Below are positions 1-13,094 of a DNA stretch of 64,000 nt, piece after piece. This stretch comes from Mya arenaria (Eukaryota; Mollusca; Bivalvia; Myida; Myidae). Under the pieces are notes generated by a model that saw nothing but the letters and a program-made list of their open reading frames with translations, had not been told where the DNA came from and searched no databases. Where the stretch lies: positions 27,912,701 to 27,976,700 of the forward strand of contig NC_069136.1 of the NCBI RefSeq assembly GCF_026914265.1, in the 5' to 3' direction. The position numbers and the translations under genes are program-made. Positions within the stretch are counted from its first letter, which is position 1. Each line of letters starts with the position of its first letter.

Positions 1-787
1 TTGTTAATGTATTTAAACTGGACCGTTTACTGATGTTCTCTTTTCTTAATGTATTTAAAGTGGAACGTTTGGTGCGGTTTCCTTTTGTATTTGTTGTTGT
101 TTGTTCTTTTTTAAATTGGAACGTCTGTTGTTGTTTCCTTTTGTAAAGGATTTAAAGCACAAGAAACCGTTTCACACTTCAGTTGGTTATATCTTTTGCA
201 AATATAACCTTCGAATGTATTTTTTTATTTTGTTATATAGTTTTGGCTTGTGTCTTTTTATATTTTTATATTGTTTTATAAACTCAGTTACTTTTGCTTT
301 GGTAGTAATATCGTCTATGATATTGTTCCCTTTTTCTTTTTCATTGTATCTTATATTTCTTTAAGATTTAACATATTTTTATTAAGTTACAATTGAAGAA
401 TGCATTACTTTGGTAGCTTAGATTTTAATTCGAAATTTATTGTAACAAAAAGCGCACGAGCGCAGACCAAAAGCAAATACAGTGAACAATAACTCAATAT
501 TCACTTAAAATTCCGTTTCTTTCTTAACATAAGTGTTTCACATTCCTAGCAACGCGTAATATATATTTATCTACTAAATAACCTAATCGTTTAAAAATGT
601 TAAAAGGAGCTCTAAATAATTAAGTTAGCATTCAAATTGTCTCATCATTGTTAGCTATTGTTAATTTCCTTTGATATTGCATTATCCCTATTTTGGTATT
701 TGTTATTTGTAAAACACGTGATGAATAAAGAACTTCTCTGTTATTTGTTGCTTTTATTTGTTTATTGTTCATAAAAGGATTGTTCTT
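1..787. other. AT-rich sequence without recognisable gene
   Basis: This stretch is T-rich and contains a loose repeat of a tttaaa-tggaacgt type motif near positions 9, 51 and 110. The rest shows no reading frame with family character. An 87-codon frame at 101-364 is nearly all F, L, I and S, as expected from T-rich DNA, so I do not call it a gene. Confidence 0.5.
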
Positions 788-2731
788 GTGCCTTCAAATT
801 TAATCAAAGCTCATTGACTTACCCAAAGTTCTATGACATTGGTCGTGTGTCATAAAAGCGCATTAACTTAATCTGAGAATCTATAAAAATAGTCAGATGT
901 CACAAAAGCGCCTTTACTAACATGAAAATCTATGAGATCGGTCAAATGGTATAAAAGCGCCTATTTACCTGATAATCTATGGCATTAGTCAGATGTCATC
1001 AATGTTCCTTCACTTACCTGAGAATGTATGACATTGGTCAGATGTCATCAAAGTTCCTTCACTTACCTGAGAATGTATGACATTGGTCAGATGTCATCAA
1101 AGTTGCTTCACTTACCTGAGAATGTATGACATTGGTCACATGTCATCAAAGTTCCTTCAAATACCTGAGAATGTATGACATTGGTCTGATGTCATCAAAG
1201 TTCCTTCACTTACCCGAGAATGTATGACATTGGTCACATGTCATCAAAGTTCCTTCACTTACCTGATAATCTGTGACATTGGTCAGATGTCATCAAAGTT
1301 CCTTCACTTACCTGAGAATGTATGACATTGGTCACATGTCATCAAAGTTACTTCACTTACCTGAGAATCTTTGACATTGGTCTGATGTCATCAAAACCCT
1401 TTCACTAACCATAGAATATATTACGTCGGTAAGATATCATCAAAGCTCACTTACCTGAGAATCTGTGTAATGGATCATATGTCATCAAAGTTCCTTCACG
1501 TACCTGAGAATCTATGACATAAGTCAGATGTCATAAAAGCGCCATTACTTACATTAGAATCTATGACATTGGTCAGATGTCATAAAAGCGCCATTACTTA
1601 CATTAGAATCTATTACATTGGTCTGATATCATCAAAGCCCTTTCACTTACCTGAGAATATATTACGTCGGTCAGATATCATCAAAGCTCACTCACCTGAG
1701 AATCAGTGAAACGGGTCAGATGTCATCAAAATGCTTTCAAATAGCTGAAAATATATGACATTAGTCAGATGTCATAAACGCGCCTTTACTTACATGGAAA
1801 CTATGACATCGGTTAAATGTAATCGAAGCTCCTTCACTTACCAGCGAATCTGTGACATTGGGCAGATGTCATAAAAAGCGCCCTTACTTACATGAGAATC
1901 AAGAGGTTGGTCAGATTTCATCAAAGCCCCATAGTTTACCAGGGAATCTGTGGCATTGGTCAGATGTGATTAGAAATTAACTGATAATCTGTGGCGGTGG
2001 TTAGAAGTCATTAAAGGGATATACTGACCTGAAAATCCACGGCGTGGGTCAGATTTCATACAATCGCATTTATTTACATAAAAACCTATGACGTTGATCA
2101 GATATTATCAAAACCCCTTCATTAACTTTCATTTACCTGAGAATCTGTAAAGTAGGTCATATATCATCAAAGCCCCTTTATTTCTTAAAGAATATGTGAT
2201 GTAGGTCATATATCATCAAAGCCCCTTTATTTCTTAAAGAATCTGTGAAGTAGGGCATATATCATCAAAGCCCCTTTATTTCTTAAAGAATCTGTGATGT
2301 ATGTCATATATCATCAAAGCCCCTTCATTTCTTAAAGAATCTGTGAAGTAGGGCATATATCATCAAAGCCCCTTTATTTCTTAAAGAATCTGTGATGTAT
2401 GTCATATATCATCAAAGCCCCTTCATTTCTTAAAGAATCTGTGAAGTAGGGCATATATCATCAAAGCCCCTTTATTTCTTAAAGAATCTGTGAGGTATGT
2501 CATATATCATCAAAGCCCCTTCATTTCTTAAAGAATCTGTGAAGAAGGTCATATATCATCAAAGCCCCTTCATTTCCTTAAGAATCTGTGAAGTATGTCA
2601 TATATCATCAAAGCCCCATTATTTCTTAAAGAATCTGTGATCTAGGTCATATATCATGAAAGCCCCTTCATTTCTTAAAGAATCTGTGAAGTAGAGCATA
2701 TATCATCAAAGCCCCTTTATTTCCCTGAGAA
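788..2731. repeat. 49-bp minisatellite array (about 39 units)
   Basis: A direct repeat with an exact 49-bp period, measured between successive acattggtca anchors at 1031, 1080 and 1129. The left part (about 1000-1400) carries the form 'atcaaagttccttcacttac'. The right part (about 2160-2720) carries a related form, 'catatatcatcaaagcccc', at the same period. Between about 2200 and 2500 two variants alternate (gaagtaggg and gatgtatgt), giving a 98-bp dimeric higher-order unit. Units before 1000 and around 1400-2150 are more diverged. No coding role is evident. Confidence 0.92.
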
Positions 2732-2734
2732 CCA

Positions 2735-5575
2735 AAAAATATTAATTTGCCATATTTCAATACACAAAGACGTGTTTGCAATATAATTGTTGCTATATTT
2801 CAATCACGTTCGTTTCAACATACATAATTGAGTATATTTAACGGCCATCTATTCGCCGTAAATGACCAAATACTTATTAAATGTAGCTTTTCAGTTTGTA
2901 TAGTTTTTTTCTTTACTGCAAATTAAAAAAAAAAAAGATGTGAAATACCTATCTTGCATTATTTCAAGCACATAAAAGTTGTTATATATCTATAATTTAG
3001 TATCAGATGCCTTGAAATATTGATGTAGCAAAATGCTTTTTGCGAACTGAAGACCAACCAGTTTAACTAAAAATATAACTCTTCTTCCTGGTCCTAACTT
3101 ACGATGTATTTCGTTTCATTCGTGAGAGTAAGGATCATTTTTTAACAGTTTAAGTAAAAATTGTTTCTGTTGTTGTTGTTTTTTAATATTCGTAGACTGT
3201 ATTTATAATATCCTATCAACTGTTGAAGAACGGTAACTTCAATAGTGTGAAATCGAGCAAATAAAAGAGTACTTCCCCGTAGACTTAAATAAATTCAACA
3301 GAATTGCTTTTATAATAATATGCAGCGAACACCTCTGTAAGATACTAGTGTAACCAAGGTGAGATATATTAATTAGTACGTCGTCAAACTGCCTGACAAA
3401 AGAACTGTTACACCGGTATATTTACAAATGCTGAAGAAACATTGTACCGATCTAAAAATGCACGCCTTAATGGTGTATAGGTTCCAATAATACCATTACT
3501 ATGAAAAGCTATCATACACAACATTTTGATTGACGGGAACTTTTAAAACGACGCGATGCATTATTAAAGCGCCTTACACCTCTCTGTCAGAAATATCGAT
3601 GGTTCTTAACATGTCAGTTGAATTATCCTATGTTCGTTACTAGACATTCAGAAACTCGACGTCGGCGTGATGTGGTACCGTTAATAGCTTCCGATTCCAA
3701 TATTCAACAGGCAACCCTTCAAATTCTGATTGGGGACTTAATCAGGCTACGTTAATCGTCATTGATTGTGTGTATCTCTCATTATCATGTAATGAAATGC
3801 TGTCTGGCACATGTGGATAAATCATTCACCATACATGTAAAAAAATAAAAATATGTTTGCATCGATTTATAAAGGTACGTTTCCATCAGGGCCATCTTCA
3901 CTATTTTTTCAATCTGGCTTTTACTTAAAACATAGAATGTAAAGTATCCACAAGTCAAACAAGTTGGTATAAAATAGGTGAACAGATATTTTCGGATTGT
4001 TCAATGAGCCTGATTTTCAAACACGGACTGAATACGTCATTGAGCCCCTATGTTGTATTCGAAAATAGCTGTTCAACTCTTATGGCCAAAGAACTTTAAC
4101 AGGAAAAATTACATGTAGCAAAGCAAGATGTGTGATAATTATTCGTAATCGATTACATGATGTATTCAATTTACCTTTTAAATTCAACATGTTAATTAAT
4201 AACTGCATTGTTTTGTGTGGAAACCTTGACGACTGTATAAGAGTTATTTCAGTTGAAGTATATTTTTATAATTCGTGTGATATATAAAGTCATGAATCAT
4301 TCGAACGTTGTTGTTTTTATATTACTACAACTCTAATTATATAAGCACCAGCTTTTTTCAATGAAACTCAATATTCCTTACAATAGCTTTGCATTTATGC
4401 ATGTTCCATGTAGTCGATATGATGTCGATTGGACGATATCAGGCCATACTTTTTTTTAATTGTTTTGATTTTAAGTGATCGTGTAACATAATGTGTTTGT
4501 GTTCTATCTAGCAAACATGCGACTGAAGGGTTTGATGCCAATCACTGCGAGGAATTCATTTCTGCTTCTCTTAATCCGTTTTCTGATAAAAAAAAAAATC
4601 GCTGTCCATTGTTTGTAACTTTTTTGCATAAATAATGTACAAAATATTACACAAACACGTTAACTTGTTTCAAAACTTTTATGTCTAAGCGTTTCGACGT
4701 TATGCCTTCATCGGTAAATAAATAGACAATGATAGATAGCATCATCTTTTATTATTGATTTTATAACGTTATATTTATAAACGATGTTATAAAATTGTTT
4801 GTGTTTTCCCTTTACTAATGTTACTAATGATATGGAGCTCTATTACTAGCGCGCTCCGTTGATCTGCAAAACTGGGGACCCGTAAAAAAATGTAACTGCG
4901 AAAATTTCTAGACTGTAGTAACATGCAAATACTATCAAGTCATTATCTGTTGTTTCTTTCTGCTGCGCTTAATACTTTAATACCGGCTCTAATTCACTAG
5001 TAAATGTGTGAAGAAAGATATATAACAAAAATGAAAAATGAAACTGAAACTGTTGAATAACACGCGACCTGTTTTTATTTTTCTTCATAAATGCGTTTGC
5101 ACAAAAGGATATTTAAATTATAGTTTCTCATTTCTTTATTGAATCCATTTAGGAAGACGTAGAAAAAATGTCTAAGATACAATGAATCAATTTCTCTTTA
5201 CAAAATGAAAAATTAATGATGTTACGACTTCTTTTCTATAGAGTAACTGACACGCACAAGAAGAGAAGCTCATTTGATTAAATCAGATGTAATACGATTG
5301 TTCTTGGTCAAATAAAACGGTTTCTGCAATTCGCGACTTTTCCAAAGAACGTTCGATAATGGCAAAGCAATGAATGAAACTTAAAATATTTTTTTTACCA
5401 AACGATTTTGTTTATTTGTTAACTATACTCGTAGTAATTTTGATGTCATGTTATACTATTCAAGCTTGGCAATTGTTAAACATTAGACCGTTTAAATTTG
5501 TTTATGTTTGCATGTTATTTCACCAAAGCCAGACTTCTTCACATTGATACTATATATCTGTAAACTAAACTTGAA
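2735..5575. repeat. Diverged segmental unit D1
   Basis: This 2.8-kb block is paralogous, in the same order, to 5576-9760. Shared landmarks are 'gtttgcaatataattgttg' near 2770 and its counterpart near 5605, the block near 3220-3310 against 5970-6080, the block at 3500-3760 against 6290-6560, and the stretch at 5040-5560 against 9235-9760. No intact reading frame is conserved between the two. I see no gene; it looks like an old tandem duplication of sequence related to the G segments further right. Confidence 0.6.
3500..3770 (-). repeat. Recurrent block R1, copy at 3.6 kb
   Basis: One member of a family of about 270-bp blocks also found at 6290-6560, 16090-16360, 33370-33670 and 63870-64000, with a short inverted piece at 12840-12950. 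Anchors on the plus strand are 'aaagcgccttacacctctct' and the segment around 'gacattcagaaactcgacgt'. Read on the minus strand it keeps short open frames in several copies, but substitutions show no codon-position bias and this copy has stops and indels. It could be an old exon with flank, a regulatory block or a mobile element; the sequence does not decide. Confidence 0.55.
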
Positions 5576-6289
5576 CTGCCACATTTCCAGGCACAAATGA
5601 CGTGTTTGTAGTATAATTGTTGCTATATTTGCATTAAGATAAACAATGTCGTTTCAACAGACATCCCAAGTTGAAATAATTGCGTACATTTAACGGTCAT
5701 CGATTCACCAAAAAGTAAATGACCAAAATACTTAATAATTGTAGTTATTTAAGTTTGTATAGTTGTTCTTTATTGCAAGTTATAGGAGATGTGAAATACC
5801 TAGTTTAAATTCTTTCAAGCACAAACAGAATTGTTACATAATTTTCGGTGTACCTTTTATATAAAAAGGGGGTTACCAGACATCAAAAATTCACATAATT
5901 GAGTATCAGATGCCTTAAAGTACTTACGTAGCAAAATGACAATTCAGCTTAAGACCTAATAGTATATTTAACAACATATCTCGTCTGTAGAAGAACGGTA
6001 ACTACAACAATGTGGAATCGAGCAAATACAAGAGTAGTTCCCAGTAGACTTAAATTAATTCATCACATTGAGTATAAAAATTAATAAGCAGCGAAAAGTA
6101 CTGAAATACCAAGGGTGAGATGAGTAAACAAGTACGTCGTTTTACTGCCTGGCATAAGAAACGTTACACGGGGCTATATACAATTGCTGAAGAAACACAG
6201 TACAGATATAAGACTAATTGCACGCCCTAATGGAGCATAACGTACAATAATACTTTTAATAACAGAAGCTATCATAAACTACATTTTGC

Positions 6290-6570
6290 CTGACAAAAAC
6301 GTTTAAAAGGCAATGCATTATTAAAGCGCCTTACACCTCTCTGGCAGACCAATCGATGGTTCTTAACATGCCAGTTGGAATATCCGTTGTTCGTTACTAG
6401 ACATTCAGAAACTCGACGTCGGCGTTATTTGGTACCGTTAATTGCTTCCGATTCCAATATATAACAGTCAACCCTTCAAATTCTGATTCATCAATGACCG
6501 ATTTTCGTGATTGATTCAGTGTTTCTCTCATTACCACGTAATGTAATTCTCTCTGGCGAACAAAATGTGA
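6290..6570 (-). repeat. Recurrent block R1, copy at 6.4 kb
   Basis: Same block as at 3.6, 16.2, 33.5 and 63.9 kb. The plus-strand phrase 'cattattaaagcgccttaca' and the stretch around 'acattcagaaactcgacgtc' identify it. On the minus strand a short frame containing 'LHYVVMRETL' is open and resembles 'LHYMLMRETL' in the 33.5-kb copy, but an indel breaks the frame soon after. Whether it was ever coding is unresolved. Confidence 0.55.
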
Positions 6571-8873
6571 ATACATACATGTGAAAATAATAACAAAATG
6601 TTCGCATCACCCTTAAGCGACAAGAGAAGGTACTTTTTCATCCCGGCAATATTCACTAACTATTTGAGTCTGGTTAAAACTTTAAAAAATGGATATATTG
6701 TGAGTTATCCACAAGACCAGCAAGTTGGCATGAAATAATTATACGGATTTTCCGGGTCGTTCAATGAGTCTGATTCAAACACGGACTGAATACGTCAATC
6801 ATGTATATGCCTCAGTGTTTTATTCGAAAATAGCTGTTCAACTCTCATGGCCAAAGAACTTTTCATAGGAAACAAAACGAGATATGTGTTAAATTAATTA
6901 CAATCGTTCACATGGTCAAACAAATTTACGATTTAAATTTCAGATGTTAATAAAAAAAACTGAGAACTGTGATTTATTGGAAGTAGATAGGAATTGTTGT
7001 TGAGAGAGATGTTCAAAACGACTGACGAAAAAGTCATTAGAATGCTAGCGTCGGAAATTCGAAGTCAGTATAGTTCAAAGAAAAAAATCATGATATTTGC
7101 TATTACGTCAGTGTTTTCGTCGTGAAGCTAAGCATTTTCTATTATAGTCAACCTTAAATCCATTTATGTAAGACTTAGAAATATAAGTTTATGTATATAT
7201 GTATCTATATCTATCTATATATATGTTGTTTTTTTTTTTTCCAATAACGCGTGTTAAACATATTCAATAACGCTTGCAAACCATTATCCATGTGAAGTTG
7301 TGCCCCTTCTTGAAATCATGCTGCTTGCATTGTTTTGTATGGATACATTGATGATAGTGAACAATAAGAGTTAATTTAGATAAAAAAAAAATTAATTCGT
7401 GTGATATATAAAGTCAAGACTGCATTCCAATGTTGTTTTTATACTACTGCAACTCTATATATACAAGAATCAACATAATTACTCAGTGATCTAAATGTTC
7501 ACAAAGAATACTAGCACAATGTGAGGCGTCAGTCATAAAAATGATTTCTAATCTTTACGTAAAGCAGTAGAAAGCTGAACTAAGGTTTTCATTAAACACA
7601 GTGATTCCGATTTTTTTAAAATGAAACTGAACGTTCAAAATTCTTCACGATTGATTTGCATTTTCCATTTAGTCGACAAAATGTCGATGTGACTATATTA
7701 GGCCAAAGTTTTATAGATAGTCTTGATTTTAAGTGATTTTAAATGTAGCCTGATGTGTTTGGTAGCTTTCTGGCAACATGCGACCCAGGAGTTTGATGTC
7801 AATTAATTTCTGCTACTCTTAATCTGTTTTCTGAAAACAAAACAGCTGTCCTATTATTTTTGAAAATTCTACAAATGAAACAAATAGTACAGTGTTAGAA
7901 GCTTTTAATTGCAAAAGTTTCCTATATTCAATGTTTAAATCATGTGACGAGCATAATTAAAACAACACAACATTATTTCAACTCTTTGGTATAAATCATT
8001 TATAAACTATCACACAAACACTTAAAGTTCTTTAAAAACTATTTTATCCTGTCACTTGCATACAAATCGGTCCAATAACAAGGTGCCGTAATTTTTTTAG
8101 TCTATTAGGATAGTAGTTCACGTGATGTTTATCTACAGTCAGTTGGTCATGTTACCGCTAAAACGGACTTCTTTTCAATTCTGAAATGTCAGAGGAAAAG
8201 TACAAATAATGTTTCAGTATCATATTAATAGTCCGCCAAAAACCGACCTCAACAATCACTTGCCCATAAAGTCCCATCACTCTGCATAATATTAAACTGG
8301 TAAAACAATCGACCAGATAATATAAATCTGATGTGAAAATCTTACCCCACCCGCAAATTCTGGACACTGTGCAGCATTCAACGATGGTAAATTCCATTTC
8401 TGTGGAGAATGACAAAATCTCACTTACAACAGAAATGCTTTATCTCTTTGCCGGTGCAGTTCTGAACATCTAACACTATCAACACGAATTAAATCCACGT
8501 AACATGTGGCCATTGTTTGTAAACACTCGTGATCTTGAACCATTACCTGTGTACTGTACTCTGTGACTTGTGGAATAATTGTTACGTCATCAGATAATGT
8601 TTGGTAACTGATTCATGTTTATGCACTTTAAAAAGTTTTTTTATGTTTTGAATTGATATTGACGTATTAAAATGTAATGACTTTGACTGTAAGCGTATTA
8701 CAAACAGTTACAAACAGTTTTGAGAACTATTTCGGGGGCGATTTAAACATGGATACCGAGTGTGATGACGTCAACAGGGATAAAAACACTTGTCCCCCTT
8801 ATTTTTGCAGATACTTCATAACTCTAAGGTTATTTATACTGTTTAAATAAACAAAGTAACAGGATAAATAGAA

Positions 8874-8978
8874 TACTAGGTTAGTACCGTGGATGGAGAA
8901 AAATTATCTGGCTCGGCTGCGGATAAATTCCTCCGCCTTGCCAAATAAGCTTCCTCCACCCACGGCACTAACCTAGTA
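8874..8978. repeat. Long imperfect hairpin (fold-back element) 1
   Basis: The outer 25 bases at each end are inverted complements with only two differences, both compatible with G-U pairing in RNA: 'tactaggttagtaccgtgga' on the left against the complement of 8954-8978 on the right. Pairing continues inward (ttatctggc against gccaaataa). The whole 105-bp stretch is one near-palindrome. It may be a small MITE-like element or a structured locus; no target duplication is clear. Confidence 0.75.
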
Positions 8979-9892
8979 CTCTCTCTGTATCTAAACGTTA
9001 TGACGTTATGCCTTCATCATTAGATAACTAAACAGTGATAGAGAGCATCATTTCAATAAAAGAATAGTCGTAACTTCGAAAAATCTTAAATCTGTAGTAA
9101 CATTCCAAAAAGCATAAAGTCATTATCTTATGCTTCTTTTTGCTGCACTTTCTACTTTTAAACAGGCTTAAATTCATAAGTGAATATGTGAAGAAATATA
9201 TAAGATAAGAAGGCAAAATAAAACTTTTTTGAAGAACACGTGACCTGTTCTTATCTATTCTTCACAAATGCGTTTGCACGGAGGAATATTTAAATTGATG
9301 TTTCTCATTTCTTTATTAAATCCAATTCCGAAGACGTCGAAACAAATGTCTAAGACACCATGAATCGATTTCCCTTTACGAAATTAAAGCTTGATGATGT
9401 GACGACTTCTTTTCTAAATAGCAACTGCTTATTTGATTAATCCGGATGTAATGCGATTGTGACCTGTCAAATAAAACGGTTTCTGTAATTCACGACTTGT
9501 CCGAAGATCGTTCGATAAAAACATTGCAATGGAGGAAACTTTTCTTTTTACAAAACCGAGTTTGTTTTATTGTTAGCTGTACTATAATTTCGATGTCATG
9601 TACGACCAATCACGCTTGGCATTTGTTCAACATTAGATCGGTTATATTTTGTTCTGTCTGTTTGATAATTTACCAAAAACCTGTCTTCTACACGTTGATA
9701 GAATCAATCTGCTTACTTTACATGGACTTGTTTAAAAGAACCACACTTAGGCCAAAATAACTCGATAAAAAGGATGATATTTTTAGACAATATTTCCTAA
9801 AAAATCATTTTTATAATCTAGTATTAAAAGTATGTTTGAAAAGCACTACTTCAAAACAGAGTCTTTAAGGTATTAAATGAAAGACTGATAAT

Positions 9893-9999
<107 letters not shown>

Positions 10000-10176
10000 T
10001 AAATATCCCGAGTAAAATTATGAAATAATACAAAGCATGTTATCAATTTTATCCTACCAACACATTCAATAGACCGACCGAGCTCCCGACCAGCAGCCAG
10101 CGAAACGACCAATCACTGATCTAAACCAAATATCTACCCAACAAAGAATATTTACACCTCAACATTCATTTATGAA

Positions 10177-10252
10177 ATGAATTGCGTTTCGGTAATTGCG
10201 GTTGTCATCCGATGAACACATCATCTTCGGATATGTTCGGATCGCAATTCAT
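10177..10252. repeat. Hairpin element 2
   Basis: Terminal inverted arms atgaattgcg (10177-10186) and cgcaattcat (10243-10252) enclose a second nested inverted pair around tccgatga and tcttcgga. The left arm sequence recurs at 10503 and at 46348, so this hairpin and hairpin 3 may be ends of one element spanning 10177-10642. Confidence 0.55.
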
Positions 10253-10509
10253 CGCATAACAATATACATGAAAATAGTTTATCTTGTTATTGTGTGTATT
10301 GTGTCAGCAGGTCCCATAAATATAAATCAATATTTTAGAAATAGATTATTTATAATTTTTGTAATGTATTGTTGCCATAAGTGTTTCAATTTTACGTATA
10401 AAAGTGATTTCAAGTGGTTGATCTTTTCCCGGGTTAATGTGACGTCATTTGATAAAATGTTGAAAATGTTAAAATAATAAACTTTCGTTGTAAATATAAG
10501 TAATGAATT

Positions 10510-10642
10510 GCGGGATTGATGTCATTATCGGGGATATGAACGCAATTTAGCCGGTCAAATTACGCGTGGAGTCCGAAGAAGGACTCCGCATCATTTGACT
10601 AGCCCGACTGCGTCCATACCCCGATAATGACATCAATCCCGC
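10510..10642. repeat. Long hairpin element 3
   Basis: A strong inverted repeat. The outer 24 bases (beginning 'gcgggattgatgtcattatc') pair perfectly with the complement of the right end. The inner part pairs at roughly 80 percent, and the apex is a perfect seven-base stem closing a gaagaa loop (ggagtcc / ggactcc). A partial single-arm relative lies at 46347-46405. The structure suggests a fold-back or MITE-type mobile element. Confidence 0.8.
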
Positions 10643-10689
10643 ATTCAGTTTCTTAAATAAAACATATGAATAAATCAAACACATGATTA

Positions 10690-11905
10690 AAACAACTGCA
10701 AACTACCATAAGTATTGTGGGAGAAGAACAAAATACCACACAAACCGTGCTGGAAGGTCTCAATCTTACATACGAGCATAACACCATACAAACTGTATGA
10801 GAATGGCAAAGCAGTTCTTATCAAGGAGAAAAGTATTATACAGACTGTGGGAGATGACAAAGCATCACTTCTATACAAGCATAACTCCATACAAACTGTG
10901 GGGGAAATGGCAAAGCATCTCTTATTTACGAACATATACCCTGAATTATTTGGAGCAAATCTATATACAAACTCTGTTAGAATGACAAGACATCTCGTAC
11001 ATACGGGCAGAGCATCATATAAGCTGTGGGAGATTGGCATATCATTTCTTGCTTACGAGCATGGCACCATTCAAACTGCGGAGAATGGCAAACCTTTTTG
11101 ATATACGAGCATACTACCACACAAGCTGTGGGAGAATGGCAAAGCATATATGTATACATACAAACTATGGGGAAAGGCAAATCATCTCATATAATCAAGC
11201 ACAGCACCACACACACTGTGGGAACGGCAAACCATCTCTTATTATCGGGCATAGAACAATACAAATGATGGGGAGTGGCAAATCAACTCTTATAATTGGT
11301 CATAGAACCAAACAAACTATGGAGAGCTGCAAATCATCTCTTATAATCGTGTATAGTACCATACAAACTATGGGGAATGGTAAATCATCTCTTTTTATCG
11401 GGCGTAGTACCATACAAACTGTGGAAATGGCAAATCATCACTCATAGTTTGGCATTGTACCATACAAACTATGGGGAGTGGCAAATCATATCTTATTTTC
11501 AGGAATAGTACCATTCAAAATGTGGAAATGGCGAATCATCTCTTATAATCGGGAATAGTACTATACAAACTATTGGGTATGGCAAATCATCTCTTATAAT
11601 CGGGCATTTTACCATACAAACTATGGGGAATGGCAAATCATATCTTATAATCGGGCATAGCACCATACAAACTATGAGGAGTGGCAAATCATCTCTTATA
11701 ATCGGGCAAAGAACTATACAAACGATAGTGAATGGCAAATCATCTCAAATAATTGGGCATAGCACCATACAAACCGTGGGAATGGCAAACCAACTCTTAT
11801 ATATGGGCAAAGTACATTACAATCTGTTGGGAGAATGGCAGAGCATTTCTTACGAACGAGCCCAGCACCACACAAACTGTAGAAGAATGGCAGAGAAGGA
11901 CAGCA
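10690..11905. repeat. 51-bp minisatellite array (about 24 units)
   Basis: The period is 51 bp, measured at 11647 and 11698 from the ataatcggg anchor, with consensus parts 'accatacaaactatggggag' and 'tggcaaatcatctcttataa'. Because 51 is divisible by three, 17-residue repeats are open over long stretches on both strands. The open frame shifts between sub-blocks (frames starting at 10715, 11034 and 11623 differ), and no unit carries a start or splice context. I treat it as non-coding satellite. Confidence 0.92.
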
Positions 11906-12835
11906 GTACATAATTTACATGCTATCATAGCAAATTAGTCTGACAACAAAACGTTCTGGTTCAGAGAGTTGATGGAACATCTCAACATCTCAATGTTTCC
12001 TTAAAGAGCTGAACCAAATTATTGTCTGAGCGATAAATCTTTATGTCGTTTCGATTATAGCTCCGCTGTTTATTTTATCCCACATTCATTTGTGGTTTGC
12101 TATTTTGCCATTTCCCTATAAACTTGTAGATGTTTATGTTCATATTTCGAGGTTATACATAAGGTGTTTATTAACTTAATATTTATAAAATAAATCTTAC
12201 TGTACCGTGTATCTTGATGGTACTTCAGGAAACAGGTTAACGATGTGATTATTTTGATCTCACATGGTTAATATATTATTCTACAACGAACACGTTTGTT
12301 ATAATTGTACGAACAACGATAACACTAATACTAATCAAGTGGAAAAGCGCAATGTTATTTTCATCAAACTTATAGTACAAAAGTCATTCGGTTTTATAAT
12401 TGCTATATGAATAGAGTCATGAGAGACCCATCATGGTTATTCAACCATATCCACTAATTGCGATCATTTCTACATCGAATTCGTCTTTTAAAAAGAAAAA
12501 AAAACGTATTTTCTGGTTCATGCAATTATTGTGTTATGAATGGTCGACTACCAATTCAATTCGGTGCGAATAGCAAAGTATACATGCAAAATCTGACTAA
12601 AACGATTTTACTGCCAATGACGTCACTGGGCAAAAGTACGTTGGAAAACAGCTCAAGTTTTATCTTTAAATTTGTAGTATTTACTTCTGTTTACTTAGTG
12701 TCGTGTTTATTAATTATGTTTCAAACTTTGTTTTCGGCCGTTTATTTGTACATCAAAGCACTTGTTGATAAATAGACGTGTGTGCGGGTAAACTCTCTAA
12801 CATTGGTTTCATTTGAGTATATTCTAAACTGATAT
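11906..12835. other. No recognisable gene
   Basis: AT-rich single-copy-looking sequence. A 105-codon plus-strand frame at 12458-12775 ends in a hydrophobic stretch, but I recognise no domain, see no repeat of it elsewhere and find no supporting start context. It is left uncalled. Confidence 0.4.
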
Positions 12836-12839
12836 TTTC

Positions 12840-12950
12840 AGAACCATCAGAGTGTCTGCCATAGAGGTGTAAAGCGCGTTAATATTGCATTGCTATTTAA
12901 ATTGCCCCGTCAGTCTAAATGATATTTATGCTAGATTTTGGTGTAATGAT
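12840..12950 (+). repeat. Inverted partial copy of recurrent block R1
   Basis: On the plus strand this reads gtctgccatagaggtgtaaa and, further on, ccccgtcagtc. These match the minus strand of the R1 blocks at 3.5, 6.3, 16.1, 33.4 and 63.9 kb. It is the only copy in the opposite orientation, and only about 110 bp is recognisable. Confidence 0.6.
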
Positions 12951-13094
12951 ATTATATGAGCAAATCTCCTCTTAAGGCTTGCACTTGTTTTACAAATCTA
13001 TGCTATTCGCGTGCGATCAAAACACTGTCGGAAATAACAAGACTTTAAAGAATATTGTGTACATAAATATCACATTCTGTCTGGCATTCAACCC

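Larger units (their letters stand above)
5576..9760. repeat. Diverged segmental unit D2
   Basis: The partner of D1, lengthened relative to it by sequence around 8000-9000 that includes a hairpin element at 8874-8978. The stretch 9235-9720 is also related to 5090-5560, 21290-21640 and 45860-46190 (shared phrase 'aatccggatgtaat'), so the same ancestral sequence underlies the B segments. Short frames in this unit are not conserved with D1. Confidence 0.55.

Noticed and set aside
788..2731. Possible CRISPR-like array
   Set aside because: Units are contiguous 49-bp tandem repeats without unique spacers and lie in animal-type DNA.
10715..11913. Several 60-137 codon frames in the 51-bp array
   Set aside because: They are repeat translations in changing frames on both strands, with no consistent gene structure.
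12458..12775. 105-codon plus-strand frame with hydrophobic C-terminus
   Set aside because: No recognised domain, no copy elsewhere and AT-driven composition; not enough to call a gene.
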